Assembly (NCBI GenBank): GCA_002469305.1
Contig: DKEY01000022.1
Coordinates: forward strand, 7,622 to 15,460
Source of the DNA: Sulfurospirillum sp. UBA6810
GTDB lineage: Bacteria; Campylobacterota; Campylobacteria; Campylobacterales; Sulfurospirillaceae
DNA: 7,839 nucleotides
Reading direction: 5' to 3'
Shown here piece after piece: positions 1-5,352 of the stretch; within the stretch, counting starts at the first letter, position 1, and each line of letters starts with the position of its first letter. Under the pieces are notes generated by a model, which was not told where the DNA came from, made no database searches, and saw only the letters and a program-made list of their open reading frames with translations. Both the position numbers and the translations under genes were made by a program.

Positions 1-2
1 GA

Positions 3-1262
3 AAAGGCTCTGTTTTTTGGCTTTTACTCTTTGCTTTTTTGATAGGTTTTTCTACAACTATCGCCGAACCTGCTCTCATAGCCATAGCAAAAAAAGCCGC
101 GCTCATCAGTGATGGTCGTATAGATGCTTTTTATCTTAGACTCACAGTTGCACTTTCTGTTGGCTTTGCCATAGCACTTGGAGCATTGCGTATCCTTTTA
201 GGGCATCCTATCCAGTACTATATCATCGCAGGGTACATCTTAGTAGTTTCTGTTACTTTTTTTGCTCCAGTTGAGATAATCGGACTTGCTTATGATAGTG
301 GCGGAGTGACAACTTCAACCGTTACAGTACCACTTGTTGCAGCACTTGGTATAGGGCTTAGCTCTTCGATCAAAGGAAGAAATCCTGCGATAGATGGTTT
401 TGGACTTATAGCTTTTGCCTCTTTGACACCTATGATATTTGTTCAAGTTTTTGGCATCATCGTTTACAACTTTGGCTCAGCTTCAGATGTAGGTGCCCTT
501 GTGAGTGAAACTTTACAAAATGTTCCTGTACTCAACCGTTTTGGGTTTTATAACCTCTTTTTAGAATTTTTAAATGTTATCAAAGACGTTATGCCTATCT
601 TACTGGTAATAGCCTTTTTCCAATATCTCATCATTAAAAAATCCATCCCTCATCTTAAAAAAGTTATCACAGGTATAGTTTTGGTTATCATAGGACTTGA
701 TGCTTTTATCGTAGGATTGGAGCTTGGATTGTTTCCTATCGGTGAGAGTGTAGCTTATGAGCTTACTACTATGCAAAATAACTGGCTTATCTATCTGTTT
801 GGATTTTTGATAGGTTTTTCAACCACTATGGCCGAACCCGCACTTATAGCCATAGCGATGAAGGCTAGTGAGATAAGTAAAGGCAATATCAATCAAAAAA
901 CACTTCGTATAGCAGTTGCCATCGGTGTTGCCATCGGTATCGCCCTTGGTGCTTATAGACTTGTGAGTGGCACGCCTCTTCATTACTATATCATCGTAGG
1001 ATATATCTTTGTTATCATCATGACATACTTTGCCCCTCGCTATATCATCCCTATCGCTTATGATAGTGGTGGTGTTACAACTTCAACAGTTACAGTGCCA
1101 CTTGTTGCAGCACTTGGGCTTGGACTTGCAGAAAATATAGATGGCAGAAATCCTCTAATAGACGGTTTTGGGCTTATAGCCTTTGCCTCGCTGTTTCCTA
1201 TGATAACAGTTATGGGATATGGCATCATCGCACAGATAATACTTTCAAGGAGAAAGACATGA
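3..1262 (+). CDS. DUF1538 family multi-pass membrane protein, two fused DUF1538 domains (5' end outside window)
   Basis: The reading frame is open to the left edge, so the gene is cut at its 5' end. The TTG at 39 is an internal Leu codon: the residues before it (WLLLFAFLIGFSTT) match the second half (WLIYLFGFLIGFSTT). The protein is very hydrophobic and consists of two homologous halves, residues 3-142 and 259-398 counted from that TTG. They align without gaps at about two-thirds identity. Shared motifs are GFSTTxAEPALIAIA, YDSGGVTTSTVTVPLV and GRNPxIDGFGLIAFASL. This is the DUF1538 signature. Judging by the repeat period (256 residues), roughly 75 N-terminal residues are missing from view. 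Function is not settled. From memory, a pair of single-domain DUF1538 proteins (UmpA/UmpB) from Halomonas was reported as a cation/proton antiporter, so a cation transporter is a reasonable inference. Its stop overlaps the start of the PII-like gene, so the two are translationally coupled. Confidence 0.85.
   Translation, partial: KGSVFWLLLFAFLIGFSTTIAEPALIAIAKKAALISDGRIDAFYLRLTVALSVGFAIALGALRILLGHPIQYYIIAGYILVVSVTFFAPVEIIGLAYDSGGVTTSTVTVPLVAALGIGLSSSIKGRNPAIDGFGLIAFASLTPMIFVQVFGIIVYNFGSASDVGALVSETLQNVPVLNRFGFYNLFLEFLNVIKDVMPILLVIAFFQYLIIKKSIPHLKKVITGIVLVIIGLDAFIVGLELGLFPIGESVAYELTTMQNNWLIYLFGFLIGFSTTMAEPALIAIAMKASEISKGNINQKTLRIAVAIGVAIGIALGAYRLVSGTPLHYYIIVGYIFVIIMTYFAPRYIIPIAYDSGGVTTSTVTVPLVAALGLGLAENIDGRNPLIDGFGLIAFASLFPMITVMGYGIIAQIILSRRKT
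45..464 (+). repeat. First DUF1538 repeat, partner of 813-1232
   Basis: This coding segment and 813-1232 encode the two homologous halves of the DUF1538 protein. They align without gaps at a spacing of 768 bases, with about 94 of 140 residues identical. Similarity is strongest around 294-347, which matches 1062-1115 almost base for base (YDSGGVTTSTVTVPLVAALG). This is an old intragenic duplication typical of two-domain transporters, not a mobile repeat. Confidence 0.85.
813..1232 (+). repeat. Second DUF1538 repeat, partner of 45-464
   Basis: This is the C-terminal copy of the internal duplication. It keeps all three conserved motifs: GFSTTMAEPALIAIA, YDSGGVTTSTVTVPLV and GRNPLIDGFGLIAFASL. 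Both copies keep the same acidic and polar residues (AEP, YDSGG, RNP, DG), which suggests that both halves contribute to one transport site or pore. Confidence 0.85.
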
Positions 1263-1612
1263 GATTTATAGCACTCGCTGCTATCGTTCCAGATTCAAAA
1301 GAAGAAGAAGCTATCGACATTGCTAAAAAAGCTGGAGCTGGTGGCGTAACGATACTACACGGAAAGAGCATAGGTTTGGAAGAAAAAAAAGTATTTTTTG
1401 GACTCACTTTGGAAGAAAATGTATCCGTTTTACTTTTTATTTTGCCACAAAAATTGAGTATGAAAGTTTTTAAAGCTTTTAGAAAAGAGTTGGGACTACA
1501 CAATGATGACAATTCAAATGGAGTTGTATTTACATTTTCATTGACACATCTCTCTGGTATGGAGAGCAAAGAAGTTGAATTATTTGAAAAAGAAGTTTTA
1601 GAGGAGTTATAA
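1259..1612 (+). CDS. PII-like signalling protein linked to DUF1538 transporter
   Basis: A 117-residue soluble protein. Its ATG overlaps the DUF1538 stop by four bases (ATGA), with a good ribosome-binding site, AAGGAG, at 1247-1252. The fold pattern resembles PII/GlnB proteins: a first strand (FIALAAIVP, 3-11), a helix (14-26), a strand with GVTILHGKS (29-37), a T-loop-like stretch (about 38-51), a strand (VSVLLFILP, 55-63), a helix (66-80), and a final strand (NGVVFTFSLTHLSG, 87-100). The T-loop region is short and has no tyrosine, so GlnB-style uridylylation is not expected. PII-family proteins are trimers that bind adenine nucleotides or other small effectors and often control the membrane transporter encoded next door. 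I infer that this one controls the DUF1538 protein. It lacks enough classical signature to be called GlnB or GlnK. Confidence 0.75.
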   Translation: MRFIALAAIVPDSKEEEAIDIAKKAGAGGVTILHGKSIGLEEKKVFFGLTLEENVSVLLFILPQKLSMKVFKAFRKELGLHNDDNSNGVVFTFSLTHLSGMESKEVELFEKEVLEEL

Positions 1613-1613
1613 A

Positions 1614-2018
1614 ATGTTAGTAAAAGATATAATGGTGCCAGTAAGCAAGATAGTAAAAGTATCGCCTATGACACCTGTTAGAAAAGCCTTAAACATAATG
1701 AGAGATTCAAAGGTGAAGTCTCTTGTTGTAGATAAACTAAAACCACACGATGCTTATGGAATGTTGACATATAAAAACATCCTCCAATCTATCGTAGCAA
1801 ATGATGGAGATATAGACTTACTCAGAGTGTATGACATCTACTCAAAACCTGCTTTTCAAATCTCTGAAGAGTTAGATGTAAAGTATGCTGCGCAAGTTAT
1901 GGTAAAAGGTGGTGTAAAACGTCTTTTAGTCATAGATAACAATGAACTCGAGGGTATCCTTACGATGACAGATATCTTAGGTGTTTTACTTGAGAGTGTA
2001 AAAGAAGCAGAAAAGTAA
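1614..2018 (+). CDS. Stand-alone CBS-domain-pair protein
   Basis: A 134-residue protein made almost wholly of two CBS domains forming one Bateman module. CBS1 spans about residues 1-60 (MLVKDIMVPV..., ending GMLTYKNIL). CBS2 spans about 73-128 (VYDIYSKPAFQI..., ending GILTMTDILGVLL). The second domain has the usual GxLTxTDI ribose-contact motif with Asp120; the first has Asn55 at that place, so only one site may bind nucleotide well. CBS pairs commonly bind AMP, ADP, ATP or related ligands and regulate a partner. No other domain is attached. It starts one base after the PII-like stop, and the site GAGGAG at 1601-1606 lies inside the end of that gene, so it is co-transcribed with the DUF1538 and PII-like genes. 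A role as an energy or nucleotide sensor for the transporter is inference. Confidence 0.88.
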   Translation: MLVKDIMVPVSKIVKVSPMTPVRKALNIMRDSKVKSLVVDKLKPHDAYGMLTYKNILQSIVANDGDIDLLRVYDIYSKPAFQISEELDVKYAAQVMVKGGVKRLLVIDNNELEGILTMTDILGVLLESVKEAEK

Positions 2019-2030
2019 GCCTACTCTTCT
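2009..2030 (-). terminator. Hairpin spanning the convergent ends of the CBS and patatin genes
   Basis: In minus-strand RNA, AGAAGAGUA pairs with UACUUUUCU around a GGCU loop. This gives nine pairs, one of them G-U. The strand then continues GCTTCTTTTAC, a moderately T-rich tail. The stem contains the TAG of the patatin gene and most of the CBS stop codon. On the plus strand the stem has one A-C mismatch, so it suits the leftward operon better. The stem is AU-rich and weak, so confidence is modest. Confidence 0.4.
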
Positions 2031-2773
2031 TTTGCATAGGCATCTATCAAACTTGATGCCCTCTCATATCCTAAATCAAAGAGTTTTTGAAGCTTTTTAA
2101 AACTAAACAGAGAAAAATCCGACAGTTTATCATCACTGATATACAAATCACATTTTTCTATCTTCTCTTGTACAGAAGCTCTCCACATCAAAAACATACT
2201 TCTTTTTATAATTCCACTCAAAGAGTTTTTAAATCCCTTTTGCATAGGGTGTAAATCAACTCCAAAGATAGGATTGTTATACTTTAACAAAACATCCAAA
2301 GGAAGGTTATCCATGATACCTCCATCTACTAGCTCATAACCTTGGTAAGATACTGGTTTAAAAAGTGGCACCAAAGAAGCAGAAGCTATACAGAGAGTTT
2401 TTGCATCTCCTTTGTCAAAACTCATCACATGTCCACTTACCAAGTCAATGGTTGTGATATGCATATCTATCTTTAAATCTTCTAATTTTTTTATAGGAAC
2501 TAGTTCATTGATGATGGCTACTTTTTTATCTATGCTAAAAAGCCCCTTATCGAAAAAGCTAAATTTGAAAGCTTTTTTAAATTCACTTGAGCGAAATATC
2601 TCAAGCTGCTTTTTTGGGCTCACTCCACACGCATAACTAGTGCCTATGATAGCACCTATGCTACTGCCTGAAATCGCTTCTATCTCGATACCTCTTTCAT
2701 CAAGAGCTTGTAAAACGCCAAGATGAAAAGCTCCCCTCGCAGCGCCCCCTGAAAGTACTAAACTAATCTTCAT
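2021..2773 (-). CDS. Patatin-like phospholipase / lipid acyl hydrolase
   Basis: A 250-residue protein of the bacterial patatin (RssA-like) family, which hydrolyses ester bonds of phospholipids or related lipids with a Ser-Asp dyad. All key elements are present: the glycine-rich oxyanion loop SGGAARGAFHLGVL at 8-21, the nucleophile elbow GSSIG at 36-40 (Ser38), and the DGG catalytic aspartate motif at 150-152 (Asp150, followed by IMDNLP). There is no signal peptide or clear membrane segment, so it is probably cytoplasmic or peripheral at the inner membrane. The ATG at 2773 places the oxyanion loop directly after the first strand, as usual for the family. Its start lies 11 bases inside the end of the upstream phosphoesterase gene, and no strong Shine-Dalgarno sequence is visible, so translation probably depends on coupling. 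It ends two bases from the convergent CBS gene. The natural substrate cannot be told from sequence. Confidence 0.9.
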   Translation of the reverse strand: MKISLVLSGGAARGAFHLGVLQALDERGIEIEAISGSSIGAIIGTSYACGVSPKKQLEIFRSSEFKKAFKFSFFDKGLFSIDKKVAIINELVPIKKLEDLKIDMHITTIDLVSGHVMSFDKGDAKTLCIASASLVPLFKPVSYQGYELVDGGIMDNLPLDVLLKYNNPIFGVDLHPMQKGFKNSLSGIIKRSMFLMWRASVQEKIEKCDLYISDDKLSDFSLFSFKKLQKLFDLGYERASSLIDAYAKEE

Positions 2774-3506
2774 AATGCATCCAATCTATGATTTTCCATG
2801 TGCCATCATACTCTTCAACCAAAGCCGTACAAGACTCAACCCAATCCCCACAGTTGAGATATGCAATGCCATCTATCATCTTCATCTCGGCCTTATGGAT
2901 ATGCCCACATATGATACCATCATATCCATTACGTTTTGCATGAGTAGCCAAGACTGCTTCAAAATCATTGATAAAACTTACTGATTTTTTTACATTGTCT
3001 TTGACATACTTTGAGAGTGACCAATACTTTTTGATACCAAAAACCTTGCGCGTAAAATTTATAAAGGCATTGAGATGCAAGAGCAAGTCATATCCATAAT
3101 CACCAAGGATGGCTATCCACTTTTTTGTCATCGTAATAGAATCAAAAAAATCTCCATGTGTTATATAAAAAAGTCTATCATCAAGGGAAGTGTATTCAAA
3201 AAAATCATTTACATGTAACCTATCTCCAAGGATAAGAGGTAAAAATGGACGTATAAAATCATCATGATTGCCTGTGATAAAGTAAACATTTGTATCTTTT
3301 CTAGCTTTTCGTAAAAGCTTTTGGATAACATCAGAGTGTGATTGTGCCCACTTGATTTTTCTCTTCATCGCCCAACCATCTATGATGTCACCTACAAGAT
3401 AGATGTTTTCACATTCGACATTTTTCAAAAAATCCAAAAACTCTTCTGCCTTTGAAAATTTTGTTCCAAGATGTATATCTGATATAAAAATAGTTTTAAA
3501 TTTCAT
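2763..3506 (-). CDS. Calcineurin-like metallophosphoesterase, LpxH-type (UDP-2,3-diacylglucosamine diphosphatase-like)
   Basis: A 247-residue cytosolic phosphoesterase with the full set of two-metal motifs: SDIHLG (Asp10, His12), GDIIDGW (Asp40), GNHDD (Asn80, His81), THGD (His117), and GHIH (His202, His204) near the C-terminus, followed by NCGDWVES at 218-225. Size and motif order match LpxH and its homologues, which cleave UDP-2,3-diacylglucosamine to lipid X and UMP in lipid A synthesis. The GDWVES ending is typical of an LpxH-like branch often annotated this way. Epsilonproteobacteria are also thought to use a different enzyme, LpxJ, for that step, so this gene could have another lipid-linked or nucleotide substrate; I therefore give no symbol. 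The start fits the family, with the first strand and the DxH motif right at the N-terminus. It is the first gene of a leftward pair with the patatin gene and is divergent from the SulP gene. Confidence 0.82.
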   Translation of the reverse strand: MKFKTIFISDIHLGTKFSKAEEFLDFLKNVECENIYLVGDIIDGWAMKRKIKWAQSHSDVIQKLLRKARKDTNVYFITGNHDDFIRPFLPLILGDRLHVNDFFEYTSLDDRLFYITHGDFFDSITMTKKWIAILGDYGYDLLLHLNAFINFTRKVFGIKKYWSLSKYVKDNVKKSVSFINDFEAVLATHAKRNGYDGIICGHIHKAEMKMIDGIAYLNCGDWVESCTALVEEYDGTWKIIDWMHYED

Positions 3507-3539
3507 GCGATATACTAACGCCTTTTGATAACAAAAAAG

Positions 3540-3549
3540 TTACATGTAA
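3540..3549. promoter_or_regulatory. Perfect 10-bp palindrome in the divergent intergenic region (possible operator)
   Basis: TTACATGTAA is a perfect palindrome lying 34 bases upstream of the phosphoesterase start and 25 bases before the SulP -35 element. A position between two divergent promoters would suit a regulator site. A second copy occurs at 3209-3218 inside the phosphoesterase gene, and no regulator is identified, so this is only a candidate. Confidence 0.2.
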
Positions 3550-3573
3550 GCAATGTTTTTGAGCATATTGTGA

Positions 3574-3602
3574 TTGACTAAAGAAATTTATAGGAGTATA
3601 AT
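3574..3602 (+). promoter_or_regulatory. Near-consensus sigma-70 promoter for the SulP gene
   Basis: The -35 element TTGACT (3574-3579) and the -10 element TATAAT (3597-3602) are separated by exactly 17 bases (3580-3596). This matches the housekeeping sigma consensus at 11 of 12 positions. The expected transcription start is near 3609, giving a leader of about 37 bases before the ATG at 3646. The site also rules out the in-frame TTG at 3574 as the start codon, because that TTG is part of the -35 hexamer. Confidence 0.75.
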
Positions 3603-3630
3603 TTTTTTCTCAATATTTGGGATTTCTCGC

Positions 3631-3637
3631 AAGAAGG
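3631..3637 (+). promoter_or_regulatory. Ribosome-binding site that fixes the SulP start
   Basis: AAGAAGG lies eight bases before the ATG at 3646 and downstream of the predicted transcription start. It supports that ATG over upstream in-frame alternatives, none of which combines a start codon with a position inside the transcript. Confidence 0.65.
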
Positions 3638-3645
3638 CTCACTCT

Positions 3646-5340
3646 ATGAATTTACTTTTTTGGTTACCTAGAAGTATATCTATCATACTAAAACATGGAT
3701 ATACACTTAAAAACTTTTATGCTGATAGCATCGCTGGAATAACCGTTGCCATCATCGCACTTCCCCTTGCCATGGCTTTTGCAATCGCCAGTGGTGTAAG
3801 CCCTGAAAAAGGACTTTTTACAGCTATCGTTGCAGGATTTTTTATATCATTTTTAGGTGGTAGTAGATACCAAATAGGTGGTCCAACAGGAGCATTTGTC
3901 GTCGTTTTATATACTGTTATCCTAAAGCATGGTTATGATGGTTTGGTTATAGCCACTTTTTTAGCTGGTATCATGCTTATCCTTATGGGACTTTTTAAAC
4001 TTGGCAATATCATCAAGTTTATCCCCTACCCTGTAACTGTTGGCTTTACAACAGGTATCGCGCTTATCATTTTTTCTTCACAGATGAAAGATTTTTTTGG
4101 ACTCTCTATTGAAAAAATGCCTGCTGATTTTACCGAACAATGGGCTATATATGCACATGAAATCTTTAGCGTAAATTTTTATGCACTTGGCATTGCATTT
4201 GTAAGTTTGCTTTTTCTTTTTAAATTACGCTCTATGTATCCAAAAGTTCCTGCACCCATCGTTGTTATCATCTTATCTTCTTTGGCAGTTTCACTTTTTA
4301 ATCTTCCTGTTGAAACGATAGGCTCAAAGTTTGGAGCTTTACCTACGACTTTGCCAGAGCCTAGTTTACCTGATTTTTCACTTGAAAAAATCAGAGCAGT
4401 TTTTCCTGATGCCATCACTATCGCACTTCTTGGGGCTATCGAGTCACTCCTTTCGTGCGTTGTTGCAGATGGTATGACAGGTGACCGACACCACTCAAAC
4501 AAAGAGCTTATCGCTCAAGGAAGTGCCAATATAGCGTCTATAATCTTTGGGGGCATTGCAGCAACTGGAGCGATAGCACGTACAGCTACAAATATCAAAT
4601 CAGGTGCATTCAGCCCCATCTCTGGTATCATTCACGCACTGATGCTTCTTTTTTTTATGTTTGTTTTTTCAAAGTTTATCACGCTTATCCCTCTTGCAAC
4701 TTTGGCTGCTATCTTGGTGGTGGTTGCTTGGAATATGAGTGAATTTCACCACTTTAAAGCCATAGCACTAAAGTCAGAAAAAAATGATGCCATAGTGCTT
4801 ATGATGACTTTTTTCCTGACTGTGCTTATAGACCTTAACACTGGTGTACAAACTGGTATCATGCTTGCTGGTCTTTTGTTTATAAAAAGGATGATTGATG
4901 TTACAGATATACAAAACAGACAGCAAAACAACATCATATCCTTTGAAGACGAAGATGAAGAGGTTGAGGGGAAAGACCCTGATGCCCTCTCTTTGAGAGT
5001 TATCCCTGATGGCGTTGAAGTGTATGAGATAAATGGACCGTTTTTCTTTGGGGTTGCGGATAGACTTAAAAATGTCATCGACGTAGTGCAAAATCCACCA
5101 AAAGTTTTTATCCTGCGTATGCGTCATGTTCCTATGATAGATGCAACTGGCTTACATGCCCTAGAAGAGTTCTTTGACTCATGCAAGGTTTCACATACGA
5201 CCTTAGTTCTCTCAGGGGTCAATAAAACACTCAGAACAAAAATGCAACGCTCTGGATTTGATACAAAACTAGGGATAGAAAATATAACGCATAACATAGA
5301 TAAGGCACTTGAGCGAACAAAGAAAATCTTAGAGGAGTAG
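3646..5340 (+). CDS. SulP family anion transporter with C-terminal STAS domain
   Basis: A 564-residue inner-membrane carrier of the SLC26/SulP family, close to the usual 550-570. The membrane domain (about residues 20-420) opens with SIAGITVAIIALPLAMAFAI and has GGPTGAF (78-84) and the conserved segment ESLLSCVVADGMTGDRHHSN (266-285). These correspond to the substrate-site and signature regions. An acidic linker, FEDEDEEVEGKD (433-444), joins it to a cytoplasmic STAS domain (about 450-560) with the core motif MIDATGLHAL (497-506). SulP members move sulfate, bicarbonate, C4-dicarboxylates or other anions, and sequence alone does not settle the substrate. In a sulfur-oxidising autotroph, sulfate or bicarbonate would be the first candidates, but this is inference. 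The ATG at 3646 is chosen because the promoter at 3574-3602 lies within the longer open frame. The gene appears to be a single-gene unit, convergent with dnaE. Confidence 0.92.
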   Translation: MNLLFWLPRSISIILKHGYTLKNFYADSIAGITVAIIALPLAMAFAIASGVSPEKGLFTAIVAGFFISFLGGSRYQIGGPTGAFVVVLYTVILKHGYDGLVIATFLAGIMLILMGLFKLGNIIKFIPYPVTVGFTTGIALIIFSSQMKDFFGLSIEKMPADFTEQWAIYAHEIFSVNFYALGIAFVSLLFLFKLRSMYPKVPAPIVVIILSSLAVSLFNLPVETIGSKFGALPTTLPEPSLPDFSLEKIRAVFPDAITIALLGAIESLLSCVVADGMTGDRHHSNKELIAQGSANIASIIFGGIAATGAIARTATNIKSGAFSPISGIIHALMLLFFMFVFSKFITLIPLATLAAILVVVAWNMSEFHHFKAIALKSEKNDAIVLMMTFFLTVLIDLNTGVQTGIMLAGLLFIKRMIDVTDIQNRQQNNIISFEDEDEEVEGKDPDALSLRVIPDGVEVYEINGPFFFGVADRLKNVIDVVQNPPKVFILRMRHVPMIDATGLHALEEFFDSCKVSHTTLVLSGVNKTLRTKMQRSGFDTKLGIENITHNIDKALERTKKILEE

Positions 5341-5352
5341 TTTACTCCTCTA
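5330..5352 (-). terminator. Hairpin terminator at the SulP/dnaE convergent junction
   Basis: The plus strand reads TAGAGGAGTA, a three-base loop GTT, then TACTCCTCTA. This is a perfect 10-bp stem that contains both the SulP stop (5338-5340) and the dnaE stop (5350-5352). On the minus strand the stem is followed by AGATTTTCTTTG, a T-rich tail, so it fits best as the intrinsic terminator of dnaE. To the right there is no T-tract, so plus-strand termination would be weaker. Confidence 0.6.

Noticed and set aside
39..41. TTG as the start codon of the DUF1538 gene
   Set aside because: The frame is open to the left edge and the upstream residues match the second internal repeat, so the gene is simply cut by the window.
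1225..1569. Open frame of 114 codons on the minus strand
   Set aside because: It is fully antisense to the DUF1538/PII-like junction and PII-like gene, with low-complexity Ser/Phe-rich sequence and no family resemblance.
3525..3553. Minus-strand promoter TTGCTT / 17 bases / TATCAA for the phosphoesterase gene
   Set aside because: The match is weak, and the only AAAGG that could serve as a ribosome-binding site (3521-3525) would overlap the -10 element and lie 14 bases from the ATG.
3574..3576. TTG as the start codon of the SulP gene
   Set aside because: This TTG is the first half of a near-consensus -35 element with TATAAT 17 bases further on; translation cannot begin upstream of the transcript start.
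3592..3596. AGGAG as a ribosome-binding site for an earlier SulP start
   Set aside because: No ATG, GTG or in-frame TTG follows at a usable distance, and the sequence lies in the promoter spacer.
4179..5127. Three antisense open frames of 107-117 codons within the SulP gene
   Set aside because: They overlap a clearly real gene on the opposite strand, overlap each other in part, and show no domain or initiation signal.
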